Of a stretch of 64,000 bases of DNA, positions 1 through 8,781 are shown piece after piece. Origin of the DNA: Lachnospira sp. UBA3790 (lineage in GTDB: Bacteria; Bacillota; Clostridia; Lachnospirales; Lachnospiraceae); NCBI GenBank assembly GCA_002369135.1, contig DFEY01000002.1, forward strand, positions 123,840 through 187,839, given 5' to 3'. Each line of letters starts with the position of its first letter. The stretch's first letter is position 1. The translations under genes were made by a program, and so were the position numbers. The notes beneath the pieces were generated by a model. That model was not told the origin of the DNA, searched no databases, and saw only the letters and a program-made list of their open reading frames with translations.

Positions 1-340
1 TAACACCGTCAGTAGCAGCTACTACAAGAATAGCACCGTCCATCTGAGCAGCACCAGTGATCATGTTCTTTACATAATCGGCGTGACCTGGACAGTCAAC
101 GTGAGCATAGTGTCTCTTCTCTGTCTCATACTCTACGTGAGCAGTTGAGATAGTGATTCCACGCTCTCTCTCTTCTGGAGCCTTATCGATGTTCTCAAAA
201 TCTGTAGCCTGGTTACCTGATACTCTCTCTGAAAGTACTTTAGTAATTGCAGCTGTTAATGTTGTTTTACCGTGGTCAACGTGACCAATTGTACCGATAT
301 TACAATGCGGTTTGGTTCTCTCAAATTTTTCTTTAGCCAT
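1..340 (-). CDS. tuf: Elongation factor Tu, N-terminal part (cut by window edge)
   Basis: EF-Tu is the GTPase that delivers aminoacyl-tRNA to the ribosome. The visible 113 N-terminal residues start MAKEKFERTKPHCNIGTIGH and include the P-loop GHVDHGKTT, the switch region ERERGITIS and the G3 motif DCPGH, all diagnostic. The ATG is preceded by an AGGAGG site at about 347-352. The gene is last in the str operon, about 200 nt after fusA. The C-terminal two thirds lie outside the window. Confidence 0.97.
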   Translation of the reverse strand, partial: MAKEKFERTKPHCNIGTIGHVDHGKTTLTAAITKVLSERVSGNQATDFENIDKAPEERERGITISTAHVEYETEKRHYAHVDCPGHADYVKNMITGAAQMDGAILVVAATDGV

Positions 341-546
341 TTTTAATTTCCTCCTGATTAACTAAAAAATATTTTTATCTTTATCTCGAAAACTAAGTAC
401 CATTATATTCAATAATAGAAACATTTTCAAGTATATTTTTCGTTATTTTTCAAGGCAAAACCTTTAGCAAATAACGGCTATTTATGGGCTTTGAAGCCCT
501 TGTTTTGAAACTTAACTTTGCCGGCTTTCGCCTTAAGCAAAACTAA

Positions 547-2664
547 TTATTTGGATGTATCTGACACAACCTTCTCTTGAATAGACTTAGGTGCCTGCTC
601 ATAACGTTCAAAGAACATTGAGTAGTTACCACGTCCCTGTGTACGAGAACGAAGGTCTGTTGAGTATCCAAACATTTCAGCTAGTGGTACGAAACCTCTA
701 ACGATCTTACCACCACCTAGGTCATCCATGCTCTCGATACGACCACGACGACCATTGATGTCTCCGATAACATCACCCATGTATTCTTCAGGCATTGTTA
801 CTTCGACTCTCATGATAGGCTCTAGAAGCACTGCTCCACCTTTCTGCATAGCATCCTTGAACGCCATAGAACCAGCGATGTGGAATGCCATTTCTGATGA
901 ATCGACTTCGTGGTATGAACCATCATAAACTGTAGCCTTAACACCAAGTACTGGGAATCCAGCGATAATACCAGTCTGTGCAGCTTCCTCGATACCTTCA
1001 CCTACAGCAGGGATGTATTCCTTAGGAATGTTACCACCTACTACAGTAGATTCAAATAAGAATGTTTCTTCTCCGTTTGGATCCATAGGCTCGAATTTAA
1101 CTTTACAGTGACCGTACTGTCCACGACCACCAGACTGCTTAGCATATTTGCTGTCAACGTCCACTTCCTTAGTGAATGTTTCTTTATATGCAACCTGAGG
1201 TGCACCAACGTTAGCTTCTACCTTAAACTCACGAAGAAGTCTATCTACGATAATCTCTAAGTGAAGCTCACCCATACCAGCGATGATAGTCTGACCTGTT
1301 TCTTCATTTGTATGAGCTCTAAATGTTGGATCCTCTTCAGCAAGTTTTGCTAAAGCTTCACCCATTTTGCCTTGGCCTGCTTTTGTCTTTGGCTCAATAG
1401 CGAGCTCGATAACAGGCTCTGGGAATTCCATTGATTCAAGGATAACTGGAGCCTGCTCATCACAGATAGTATCACCTGTAGCTGTTATTTTGAAACCAAC
1501 TGCTGCTGCGATATCACCAGAATATACCTTGTCTAACTCTTCACGACTGTTAGCGTGCATCTGAAGGATACGACCAACTCTCTCCTTCTTCTCTTTAGTA
1601 GCGTTAAGTACGTAAGAACCTGAGTTCATAGTACCTGAGTAAACTCTAAAGAATGCTAGCTTACCAACGAATGGGTCAGCCATAATCTTAAATGCAAGCG
1701 CTGAGAAAGGCTCATCGTCTGATGCATGTCTTTCAACTTCGTTACCTTCCATGTCAACACCCTTGATAGCTTCGATATCTGTTGGCGCTGGCATAAATTC
1801 TACGATTGAGTCTAAAAGTTTTTGAACACCCTTGTTCTTGTAAGCAGAACCACAACATACAGGAACTGCAGTACAATCACAAGTTGCTTTTCTAAGAACT
1901 TTCTTCAACTCTTCTTCTGAAGGCTCTTCACCTTCTAGATAAGCCATCATAAGTTCGTCATCTAACTCACAAATCTTTTCAAGTAGCTCATCTCTGTACT
2001 GATCAGCTTGATCTTTCATGTCGGCAGGGATATCTTCTATAGAAATATCTTCACCCTTGTCGTCATTGTAGATATAAGCTTTCATCTCAAATAGGTCAAT
2101 AATACCTTTGAAATCATCTTCTTTTCCAATAGGAAGCTGTGTAACTATAGCATTCTTGCCAAGTCTCTCCCTAATTTGATCAACTGCGTTAAAGAAGTCT
2201 GCACCTAAGATGTCCATCTTATTGATGAACGCCATACGTGGTACATTGTATGTATCAGCCTGTCTCCAAACGTTTTCAGACTGAGGCTCAACACCACCCT
2301 TAGCACAGAACACACCAACAGCACCATCAAGTACACGTAGTGAACGCTCAACCTCTACGGTAAAGTCCACGTGACCTGGAGTATCGATAATGTTGATACG
2401 ATGTTCTAACTCACCAGGTGCTGGCTTGTTATCCTTCTGCTTTGTCCAATGACATGTAGTAGCAGCTGATGTGATTGTGATACCACGCTCCTGCTCTTGT
2501 TCCATCCAGTCCATAGTAGCAGTACCTTCATGAGTATCACCGATTTTATAGTTAACACCAGTATAATAAAGAATACGCTCTGTAAGTGTAGTCTTACCGG
2601 CATCAATATGAGCCATAATACCGATGTTTCTAGTTCTCTCTAGTGGATATTCTCTTCCAGCCAA
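547..2664 (-). CDS. fusA: Elongation factor G
   Basis: This 705-residue translocase GTPase has the full bacterial EF-G length. It shows the P-loop AHIDAGKTT, switch RGITITSAA, G3 DTPGH and G4 NKMD, then domains II-V up to a Lys-rich end. The start codon is TTG (complement of 2662-2664), supported by an AAGGAGG site 7 nt upstream and by the usual MAGREYPLE N-terminus; no in-frame ATG gives a better start. It lies between rpsG and tuf in the str operon. A perfect hairpin (2700-2722, stem TTTTGTCTTC) sits just upstream of the ribosome binding site. Confidence 0.98.
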   Translation of the reverse strand: MAGREYPLERTRNIGIMAHIDAGKTTLTERILYYTGVNYKIGDTHEGTATMDWMEQEQERGITITSAATTCHWTKQKDNKPAPGELEHRINIIDTPGHVDFTVEVERSLRVLDGAVGVFCAKGGVEPQSENVWRQADTYNVPRMAFINKMDILGADFFNAVDQIRERLGKNAIVTQLPIGKEDDFKGIIDLFEMKAYIYNDDKGEDISIEDIPADMKDQADQYRDELLEKICELDDELMMAYLEGEEPSEEELKKVLRKATCDCTAVPVCCGSAYKNKGVQKLLDSIVEFMPAPTDIEAIKGVDMEGNEVERHASDDEPFSALAFKIMADPFVGKLAFFRVYSGTMNSGSYVLNATKEKKERVGRILQMHANSREELDKVYSGDIAAAVGFKITATGDTICDEQAPVILESMEFPEPVIELAIEPKTKAGQGKMGEALAKLAEEDPTFRAHTNEETGQTIIAGMGELHLEIIVDRLLREFKVEANVGAPQVAYKETFTKEVDVDSKYAKQSGGRGQYGHCKVKFEPMDPNGEETFLFESTVVGGNIPKEYIPAVGEGIEEAAQTGIIAGFPVLGVKATVYDGSYHEVDSSEMAFHIAGSMAFKDAMQKGGAVLLEPIMRVEVTMPEEYMGDVIGDINGRRGRIESMDDLGGGKIVRGFVPLAEMFGYSTDLRSRTQGRGNYSMFFERYEQAPKSIQEKVVSDTSK

Positions 2665-2747
2665 AGCTCTTTCCTCCTTATACGAAATTTAATTTGATAA
2701 TTTGTCTTCGTCGAAGACAAAACATTTTCTTAATTATTCTAACGTGA

Positions 2748-3218
2748 TTAGAATCTGTAGTGAGCGAAAGCTTTATTAGCTTCAGCCATCTTATGCATAT
2801 CCTCACGTTTCTTCACTGAAGCACCTGTCTCGTTAGCAGCGTCAAGAATTTCATTTGCAAGTCTTTCTTCCATTGTCTTTTCGCTACGTGCACGAGAATA
2901 CTCTGTGATCCAACGAAGTCCAAGTGCCTGTCTTCTAGCAGGTCTTACCTCGATAGGTACCTGATATGTGGCACCACCAATTCTTCTAGCTTTAACTTCT
3001 AATGCTGGCATTACATTGTTCATAGCTTCTTCAAATACTTCTAAAGCATTTTTGCCAGTTTCCTGAGCAACTCTATCGAATGCTCCGTAAACAATCTTCT
3101 GCGCAACACCCTTTTTACCATCTAGCATAATGTTATTAATAAGCTTAGTAACGATTATGCTGTTGTACATAGGGTCAGCTAAAACCTCTCTTTTTTGAGT
3201 ATGTCCTTTACGTGGCAT
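2748..3218 (-). CDS. rpsG: 30S ribosomal protein S7
   Basis: S7 nucleates assembly of the 30S head by binding the 3' domain of 16S rRNA. The 156-residue product starts MPRKGHTQKREVLADP and ends HKMAEANKAFAHYRF, both canonical. An upstream in-frame Met exists at 3239, but the AAGGAGGG site at about 3226-3234 places the start at 3218. Second gene of the str operon, 204 nt after rpsL; that spacer shows no clear promoter, terminator or small ORF. Confidence 0.98.
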   Translation of the reverse strand: MPRKGHTQKREVLADPMYNSIIVTKLINNIMLDGKKGVAQKIVYGAFDRVAQETGKNALEVFEEAMNNVMPALEVKARRIGGATYQVPIEVRPARRQALGLRWITEYSRARSEKTMEERLANEILDAANETGASVKKREDMHKMAEANKAFAHYRF

Positions 3219-3422
3219 AATACTTCCCTCCTTAATCATTTTTTTAGAATCTCTTCTTTATATAGAAGAAACTCAGTTGCATGTCTCCATGCGATTAGAT
3301 CTACGGTACTCACTTAGTTGTGTTTTGCCGGTATTAGACAACTCATATATGGGCGGGAACTCCGCTTCATAATTCTAATAACCGAAACAAATCATTCAAC
3401 CTGTGATGTAGTCTACCTAAAA

Positions 3423-3833
3423 TTATTTAGGTCTCTTAGCACCATACTTTGAACGTGCTTGACGTCTGTTTGCTACGCCGGCCGTATCAAGTGTTCCTCT
3501 AATGATGTGGTATCTAGTACCAGGTAAGTCTTTTACCCTTCCACCACGAATCATAACAACACTATGCTCCTGAAGGTTGTGACCTTCACCAGGGATATAG
3601 CTTGTTACCTCAATACCATTAGATAGACGAACTCTGGCAATCTTTCTAAGAGCTGAATTAGGCTTCTTAGGTGTAGCTGTCTTAACTGCTGTACAAACAC
3701 CACGCTTCTGTGGAGAAGCTGTATCTGTCATTCTCTTATTTAAAGAGTTATAAGTCTTTAAAAGAGCTGGAGCAGTAGACTTCTTTGTAGATGTCTTACG
3801 TCCTTTTCTTACCAATTGGTTAAATGTTGGCAT
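3423..3833 (-). CDS. rpsL: 30S ribosomal protein S12
   Basis: S12 is the decoding-centre protein of the small subunit. The 136-residue sequence contains KKPNSALRK (residues 56-64) and GGRVKDLPG, the two loops in which streptomycin-resistance changes usually arise; both look wild type, so susceptibility at this locus is inferred. First gene of the str operon, with a consensus promoter about 75 nt upstream and an AGGAGG site just before the ATG. Confidence 0.98.
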   Translation of the reverse strand: MPTFNQLVRKGRKTSTKKSTAPALLKTYNSLNKRMTDTASPQKRGVCTAVKTATPKKPNSALRKIARVRLSNGIEVTSYIPGEGHNLQEHSVVMIRGGRVKDLPGTRYHIIRGTLDTAGVANRRQARSKYGAKRPK

Positions 3834-3907
3834 CCGTTTTACCTCCTTATTAGAACTATGTTTATACTTAATTTAGGGCGCACTTACCCCTATAAACACG
3901 CCATATT

Positions 3908-3936
3908 ATTATAGTTAAAGGGGAAATTGATGTCAA
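3908..3936 (-). promoter_or_regulatory. Sigma-A promoter of the str operon
   Basis: Read on the minus strand this is TTGACA (3936-3931), a 17-nt spacer, then TATAAT (3913-3908): a perfect match to the vegetative consensus. It predicts a transcript start near 3901 and a leader of about 70 nt before rpsL. Confidence 0.85.
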
Positions 3937-4142
3937 GCAAAAAATGTGGCGATTTTTGTAGTGTTTATAAGCGATTCCAAGATTTTCTTGGTTATTCATC
4001 ACTATATCTCAATAAATGCGTCATTTTTCTTATTGTATCGTAACTGTTACTATGCTTTTAGTAAAATAGTGCATTCAATACAATACATACTGTTCGAATA
4101 TAAGATATGTTGTTACACACAGGGAAAATGGAGGCACCAAAC

Positions 4143-4460
4143 ATGAATAAGACAGAATTTGCAAAAAGACTAAGTGAAATCATGGAAGAAAACAACAGGA
4201 CAGCTAGGGACGTCAGTTTGAACATTGGACAGAACTCAGGATACATAAACAGTATTCTGAACGAGAAAGCATACCCTTCTATGGATGTATTCTTTAAAAT
4301 ATGTGACGAGTTGAATATTACTCCTGTGGACTTTTTTGATACGGATACCAGATATCCAGAGATGATGAATAGGATTGTTCCTTATTATAACTTGCTAAAT
4401 AAAGAACAAGCCGAAACTGTTGAAAAACTAATCAAAGCTATTGCGGAAAACAACAAATAG
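4143..4460 (+). CDS. XRE-family helix-turn-helix regulator
   Basis: A 105-residue DNA-binding protein with one Cro/CI-type HTH at about residues 3-60 (FAKRLSEIMEENNRTARDVS, then GYINSILNEKAYPSMDVFFKI) followed by LNITPVDFFD, typical of small XRE regulators, and a C-terminal helix (LNKEQAETVEKLIKAIAEN). The start at 4143 is chosen because TGGAGG lies 8 nt upstream; an earlier in-frame Met at 4107 has no ribosome binding site. It is the only clear protein gene on the plus strand and is divergent from rpsL. The 309-nt divergent gap holds the str promoter and a short palindrome GTAACTGTTAC (4040-4050) that could be an operator. The target is unknown. Confidence 0.85.
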   Translation: MNKTEFAKRLSEIMEENNRTARDVSLNIGQNSGYINSILNEKAYPSMDVFFKICDELNITPVDFFDTDTRYPEMMNRIVPYYNLLNKEQAETVEKLIKAIAENNK

Positions 4461-4502
4461 TATTGCAAATATGCTACTGTTGTGCTATTTTATAATTAGA
4501 AA

Positions 4503-4576
4503 AGGTGCTACCGTAGCGGTTAGCCCTAAGCTAATTATTATGAAATAATCGCCAGGAACTACTGGCGATTATTTAT
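4503..4576 (+). ncRNA. Candidate small RNA resembling a type I antitoxin
   Basis: A TATAAT box at 4491-4496 precedes GGTGCTACCGTAGCGGTTAG and then a terminator hairpin (stem AAATAATCGCCAG at 4543-4555, complement 4562-4574, U-rich tail). The combination of a GCTACCGTAGCGGTTAGCC block and an AATAACCGCC-like hairpin is, from memory, typical of the antisense RNA and shared terminator of Fst/TxpA-type toxin loci in Firmicutes. No intact toxin ORF is seen on the opposite strand. The -35 box is weak. Confidence 0.4.
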
Positions 4577-4623
4577 TTGCTTTTCCACAATGCAATAAAA
4601 ATACCGAATGTCACATAAATACC
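4573..4623 (-). pseudogene. Possible remnant of a holin-like (Fst/TxpA) toxin tail
   Basis: Opposite the candidate RNA, the minus strand reads G-I-Y-V-T-F-G-I-F-I-A-L-W-K-S-K-stop, resembling the hydrophobic-then-basic end of small holin-like toxins. An in-frame stop immediately upstream and the hairpin at 4654-4683 leave no room for an N-terminus, so if real it is decayed. Evidence is thin. Confidence 0.2.
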
Positions 4624-4653
4624 TTATTCTATTAGGTAAATACGTGACATTAC

Positions 4654-4683
4654 AAAAAATCAGCACTTATGTGCTGATTTTTT
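4654..4683. terminator. Bidirectional terminator between the por operon and the XRE gene
   Basis: A perfect 13-bp hairpin (AAAAAATCAGCAC, loop TTAT, complement) has A/T runs on both sides. It overlaps the stop codon of the minus-strand gene at 4682 and lies downstream of the plus-strand regulator. A second inverted repeat (AATGTCAC ... GTGACATT, 4608-4651) sits beside it. Confidence 0.85.
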
Positions 4684-5107
4684 ATACTTTCAAATTCTCA
4701 AGGAATTCTATTATTCTTCTCTTTGAACTTCTAATCTTCAAGATCATAAACCCTGTAACAAACACTGCAATTGCAAATGCTACTAAAGCAATAATTGTAT
4801 TCTTCTGCTGATTTTGCACTACTGAGTAAACCAGTCTAGCAATTATTAGTGCATACAGTATAGCTGCTATTATATAAAGGTATATTCCGTAGCTTACTTT
4901 ACCAACTAAAGAAGTCTTTCCAGCCTTCTCTTCAACAGTTCCTTTAAATCCAATAGGATAATACCTCTTACCCTTCTCGTGATCTAGGTTAAATGCCAAA
5001 GAATAGTTATCGTTATCCTTAGTTACAATAAAACCTTCTTTTTCACCCTGTCTAGTAATAGCGTTTTTGAATTTTTCTTTATCATTCTGATACTCGAAAC
5101 TTAACAT
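4682..5107 (-). CDS. Small two-helix membrane protein, unknown function
   Basis: A 141-residue protein not recognised. The N-terminal 70 residues are soluble (LSFEYQNDKEKFKNAITR start). They are followed by two hydrophobic segments, IYLYIIAAILYALIIARLVYSV at about 78-100 and TIIALVAFAIAVFVTGFMIL at about 105-125, and a basic end. The start codon is 1 nt from the porB stop with an AGAGGA site, so it is co-transcribed as the last gene of the por operon. No catalytic motif is visible. Confidence 0.75.
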   Translation of the reverse strand: MLSFEYQNDKEKFKNAITRQGEKEGFIVTKDNDNYSLAFNLDHEKGKRYYPIGFKGTVEEKAGKTSLVGKVSYGIYLYIIAAILYALIIARLVYSVVQNQQKNTIIALVAFAIAVFVTGFMILKIRSSKRRIIEFLENLKV

Positions 5108-5108
5108 C

Positions 5109-6044
5109 TTATCCTCTACTTGCCTTAAACATCAAGTCTTCCCATCTTCTGTCTACTTCTCTCTGGTACTCTTCTAGTAAGTGCTCGTTCTCTGGAGTAA
5201 ATAGGTGTTTGAACCTACCCTGAGTACGTAGGAATTCCTCAATAGGAAGTCTATTCTTTGGTTCGTAACTTACAATCCACTTGCCATCTACCACTTCGTA
5301 TAGTGGCCAGTAATTTGTCTCTACCGCCAAACGACAAATCTCCATAATGTCATCTGTCTGGTACTTCCAACCTGTTGGACATGGCGCCATTACGTTAAGG
5401 AATGCTGGTCCCTTAGTGTAGATTGCACGCTCAGACTTTGTATGAAGATCCTTCAAACCATTAAAGAATGTAGTCTGTGCTACATATGGAATATTGTGCG
5501 CTACCAAAATGTCTGACAAATCTTTTCTGTACTGTGTCTTACCAACTGACTCGCTACCAACTGGTGTAGTTGTGGTATCTGCATACATTGGTGTAGCTGA
5601 TGAACGCTGTGTACCTGTGTTCATATATGCACCGTTGTCGTAACAAACATATGTGTAGTCTGTTCCACGCTCCATCGCGCCCGACAAAGACTGAATACCA
5701 ATATCATAAGTACCGCCGTCACCGCCAAAGACTATAAACTTATATTCTTCATTAATCTTACCTTTGCGTTTCATTGCTTCATATGCACCTACAACACCAC
5801 TCATAGTTGAGCTGGCATTTTCAAACGCACTATGGATATAGCTATCTTCCCATGCTACATATGGATACTGGAATGATGATACATTAAGACATCCTGTAGC
5901 ACAGCCGATAACTGCTTTGTCTTCTGGTTTTAGTCCACGAAGGACATTTCTTGCACAGATTGTTGCTCCACAACCTGCACACATTCTGTGACCTGGCGCA
6001 AAACGTTCAGGTTTATTCATTGTTTCTCTAAAATTATAACCCAT
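5109..6044 (-). CDS. porB: Pyruvate:ferredoxin oxidoreductase, beta subunit
   Basis: The 311-residue beta chain binds thiamine diphosphate and catalyses CoA-dependent oxidative decarboxylation of pyruvate with the other subunits. The cofactor cysteines lie in MCAGCGATICARN (near residues 21-33). The ThDP/Mg region is GGDGGTYDIG followed by NGAYMNTGTQRSSATP, the signature of pyruvate rather than branched-chain enzymes. A cysteine pair in CATGC is also present. It overlaps porA by 1 nt. A 2-oxoisovalerate or other 2-oxoacid substrate cannot be fully excluded. Confidence 0.93.
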   Translation of the reverse strand: MGYNFRETMNKPERFAPGHRMCAGCGATICARNVLRGLKPEDKAVIGCATGCLNVSSFQYPYVAWEDSYIHSAFENASSTMSGVVGAYEAMKRKGKINEEYKFIVFGGDGGTYDIGIQSLSGAMERGTDYTYVCYDNGAYMNTGTQRSSATPMYADTTTTPVGSESVGKTQYRKDLSDILVAHNIPYVAQTTFFNGLKDLHTKSERAIYTKGPAFLNVMAPCPTGWKYQTDDIMEICRLAVETNYWPLYEVVDGKWIVSYEPKNRLPIEEFLRTQGRFKHLFTPENEHLLEEYQREVDRRWEDLMFKASRG

Positions 6045-7237
6045 TATTTTGCCTCCTTATCACGTAATCCCATATAGCGATAAATCTCTCCTCTATCGCC
6101 AGTCTTCGCAATATCTTTAAGTGTCTCGTAAACACCCTTAATATCCTCTACTTTCACATCACGTCCACCGATACCATACATTATATCGATAGCAAGTGCA
6201 TCACAACCATACTGATACATAGCCTGCATAGTTTCTGCACCCAAAGGTCCACCGTTTGTAGAGAACGCTTCACTTCTGTCCATAACAGCTACAGCCTTAC
6301 ATCCCTTAAGAGCATTTCCAATCTCCTCTGCTGGGAAAGGTCTAAATGATCTTACCTTTACTAGACCAACTTTGTCGCCCTCTTCTCTCATCTGGTCGAT
6401 TGCTTCCTTTGACGTACCCGCTGCTGAGCCGATAATAACTATCGCATACTCTGCATCGTCCATCTTGTATTCTTCAATCAAGCCGTACTTACGACCTGAA
6501 ATCTTTTCAAAATCTTTTGCTACATCCATGATTACTTGCTTTGCATTTTCCATAGCGTGAGCCTGCGCTTTTCTAGATTCCATATAGTAATCTGAAACAG
6601 CATATGGGCCTACGGCAAATTTCTCATCTGGGTTTAGTAAGTACTCTGATGCTTCTCTCTCACCCACGAATTTCTTAACCACATCGTCTTCTAACAATTC
6701 CATATCGTTAACAGCATGACTTGTGATAAATCCATCCTGGCAGATCATAATTGGAAGCATAACATCTTTGTGCTCCGCAATATTAAATGCCATAACCATG
6801 TTGTCATAAGCTTCTTGGTTGTCCTCTGCGTATAACTGAATCCAACCTGAATCTCTTGCGCCCATTGTATCTGAATGGTCGCAGTTAATGTTAAGTGGCC
6901 CAGTAAGCGCACGACAAACCGCTGCTAGTCCAACTGGAAGTCTACTAGATGCAGCAACACCTAACACTTCCCACATAAATGCAAGACCTGCAGATGATGT
7001 AGCTGTAAAAGCTCTCGCTCCTGCTGCTGACGCACCCATGGCCGCACTCATTGAACTGTGCTCACTTTCCACTGTAATAAACTCTGTATCAACTAATCCA
7101 TTTGCCACATAGTTTGAGAAGTACTGAGGCACTTCTGTAGATGGTGTGATAGGAAAAGCTGGAAATACGTCAGGATTGATTTGACGAAGCGCTGTAGCAA
7201 CGGCCTCGTTACCTGACATAAATGCCTTCTTACTCAT
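6044..7237 (-). CDS. porA: Pyruvate:ferredoxin oxidoreductase, alpha subunit
   Basis: The 397-residue alpha chain begins KAFMSGNEAVATALRQINPD and has the conserved FPITPSTE and ESEHSSMSAAMGASAAGAR blocks, the pyrimidine-binding half of the ThDP site. FMWEVLGVAASSRLPV and NINCDHSDTMGARDSGWIQL follow, all as in PorA. Length is normal for the four-subunit enzyme. The start overlaps the end of porD by 8 nt, indicating translational coupling. Confidence 0.94.
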   Translation of the reverse strand: MSKKAFMSGNEAVATALRQINPDVFPAFPITPSTEVPQYFSNYVANGLVDTEFITVESEHSSMSAAMGASAAGARAFTATSSAGLAFMWEVLGVAASSRLPVGLAAVCRALTGPLNINCDHSDTMGARDSGWIQLYAEDNQEAYDNMVMAFNIAEHKDVMLPIMICQDGFITSHAVNDMELLEDDVVKKFVGEREASEYLLNPDEKFAVGPYAVSDYYMESRKAQAHAMENAKQVIMDVAKDFEKISGRKYGLIEEYKMDDAEYAIVIIGSAAGTSKEAIDQMREEGDKVGLVKVRSFRPFPAEEIGNALKGCKAVAVMDRSEAFSTNGGPLGAETMQAMYQYGCDALAIDIMYGIGGRDVKVEDIKGVYETLKDIAKTGDRGEIYRYMGLRDKEAK

Positions 7238-7541
7238 TAGACTTCACCTCCATCGTTATAGCATTAAATGGACAAGCCTTCACGCAAATTCCGCAACCTT
7301 TGCAGTGGTCTAAATCTATAGGTTGTCTCTTGTTCTCTTTTACTGCGATACAACTGTCTGGGCAGACAGGTACGCAAAGCAAACATTGTTTACATTTTTC
7401 TTCGTCTATCACTGGCGCTACGTTTGTCCAGTCACCCGTATTAAACTCTCTAGTAGTTCCACTACCTACGATAGTGTTTCCGCGAGTAACATCTTGCCAA
7501 GCAACGTCCTGACCTAATTTTTTCAAATCTGACTTAGCCAT
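7230..7541 (-). CDS. porD: Pyruvate:ferredoxin oxidoreductase, delta (ferredoxin) subunit
   Basis: The 103-residue protein carries two [4Fe-4S] motifs, CKQCLLCVPVCP and CKGCGICVKACP, separated by about 26 residues. This is the 2x[4Fe-4S] ferredoxin-like subunit that passes electrons from the ThDP site to external ferredoxin. Its ATG overlaps the porG stop (TAATG), and its own end overlaps porA. Confidence 0.95.
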   Translation of the reverse strand: MAKSDLKKLGQDVAWQDVTRGNTIVGSGTTREFNTGDWTNVAPVIDEEKCKQCLLCVPVCPDSCIAVKENKRQPIDLDHCKGCGICVKACPFNAITMEVKSNE

Positions 7542-8113
7542 TACTTAACCTCCTCAAACGCTTTTTTTAGAGCCTTCATATTGCCGTCCACCACTTCTGG
7601 CTTCTTCGCAAATTTATGTTTGAATGATCCTTCCATCTCTTCGAAGAAAGTATTCTCCTCCAAAGCTCCAGTAACTTTTACGATAGCTGAAAGCATAGGT
7701 GTGTTAGGGAAGTTCTTTCCTAGACACTCCATTGCTATGCTTCTAGCATCTACTGTATATACTTTGCCCTTGTAACCATTAAGGTGTGGCATAATCTCAT
7801 CTTTATCTTTTGCTGTATTTATTAAGATGGCTCCGTCTTCCTTTAAGCCCTTAGTTACATCTACGCACTCTAGTAATGTCTCGTCTACCACTACCACATA
7901 TTCTGGCTCATAGATATTTGAATGTACTCGAATAGGAGTGTCGCTTATTCTATCATACGCAGTGATAGGCGCACCCATTCTCTCTGGTCCGTATTCTGGG
8001 AAACCTTGAGCACATTTGCCCACTTTAAAGGCAACTTCCGCTAATAGTAGCGCTGCTGTTTTGGCTCCCTGGCCTCCTCGACCATGCCATCTAATTTCTA
8101 GTGTTTTACTCAT
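7541..8113 (-). CDS. porG: Pyruvate:ferredoxin oxidoreductase, gamma subunit
   Basis: The 190-residue gamma chain starts LEIRWHGRGGQGAKTAALLLAEVAF, the GRGGQG signature of this family, followed by GFPEYGPERMGAP. It is the first gene of a tightly overlapping gamma-delta-alpha-beta operon. Such four-subunit enzymes are typical of many strict anaerobes and generate acetyl-CoA plus reduced ferredoxin. A GAGGG site precedes the ATG. Confidence 0.94.
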   Translation of the reverse strand: MSKTLEIRWHGRGGQGAKTAALLLAEVAFKVGKCAQGFPEYGPERMGAPITAYDRISDTPIRVHSNIYEPEYVVVVDETLLECVDVTKGLKEDGAILINTAKDKDEIMPHLNGYKGKVYTVDARSIAMECLGKNFPNTPMLSAIVKVTGALEENTFFEEMEGSFKHKFAKKPEVVDGNMKALKKAFEEVK

Positions 8114-8161
8114 TTAAAAATCCCTCTTTTTTTATAATATCTGATTTCAGAGTCAACGAAT

Positions 8162-8170
8162 ATTATAGCA
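8162..8170 (-). promoter_or_regulatory. Extended -10 promoter candidate for the por operon
   Basis: On the minus strand the sequence reads TGCTATAAT, an extended -10 element, about 50 nt upstream of the porG start. No good -35 is present, which extended -10 promoters tolerate. A TTGACT box at 8155-8150 could serve a second start, but its spacing to a TATAAA-like box is short. Confidence 0.5.
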
Positions 8171-8215
8171 AAAATCACGATAAAAAGGAAGATGTAAGCG
8201 TGTCTTAACAAAGAA

Positions 8216-8240
8216 AAAGAGCTCTAGTAATGAGCTCTTT
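8216..8240 (-). terminator. Terminator after the TIGR01440-family gene
   Basis: A perfect 9-bp stem AAAGAGCTC / GAGCTCTTT with a 7-nt loop and a T-rich minus-strand tail overlaps the stop codon of the gene starting at 8772. Confidence 0.7.
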
Positions 8241-8772
8241 CTCCACCAATATATTTTGGTCTAGTATATGCCGCTAAAACTATAGCTTCACCTATTTTGT
8301 TTTTCTCTAACTTGATTGGAACTGCCACTTCTTTTAAGTGCATTCCTATTAGCACTCCGCCTATATCTATTCCTGCGTCTGCTTTTATATGTTCTAGTGC
8401 CACCGGTTTTTCAAATGTCTCATATGCCTTTGTCGAGAACGATCCACCCGCCTTTGGCTTTGGCACTACGCTCACCTTTTCTTGCAAGATGACTGCGCCT
8501 AGCGGATGATTTTTCACCTCTTCTTCATCCACAATAATGGCTCTGTTTAAATGCTCGCAGCACTGCGTCGCTAAAATAATCCCTTTGGCGCGGGCTTCTT
8601 CATAGACTGCGTCAAAGACCTCGGCTGCTGTATCTACATTGGAATCTGTTCCAATAAGACTTCCGCCCACCGCACTACTCGAACATCCAACAACTAGAAT
8701 CTGCCCCTCGGACATATTTCCTTTTTCTATTACTTCTCTGACTACTGCCTTTGCTTCTTCTCTAATACTCAT
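8224..8772 (-). CDS. TIGR01440 / DUF436 family protein (YwlG-like)
   Basis: The 182-residue protein matches the family represented by Bacillus subtilis YwlG: LVVGCSSSAVGG near residue 27, LATQCCEHLNRAIIVDEE with a conserved cysteine pair, and DAGIDIGGVLIGMHLK. The biochemical function is not established to my knowledge. It starts 10 nt after the ECF S-component stop, so the two are co-transcribed, which may hint at a cofactor-related role (inference only). Confidence 0.85.
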   Translation of the reverse strand: MSIREEAKAVVREVIEKGNMSEGQILVVGCSSSAVGGSLIGTDSNVDTAAEVFDAVYEEARAKGIILATQCCEHLNRAIIVDEEEVKNHPLGAVILQEKVSVVPKPKAGGSFSTKAYETFEKPVALEHIKADAGIDIGGVLIGMHLKEVAVPIKLEKNKIGEAIVLAAYTRPKYIGGERAHY

Positions 8773-8781
8773 GTCTCTCTC

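Noticed and set aside
341..546. Promoter or terminator in the fusA-tuf gap
   Set aside because: A GGGCTT/AAGCCC stem (486-499) exists but has no T-run, and no convincing promoter was found; the genes are probably co-transcribed.
3240..3422. Small ORF or regulatory RNA between rpsL and rpsG
   Set aside because: No start codon with a ribosome binding site and no long stem; nothing supportable seen.
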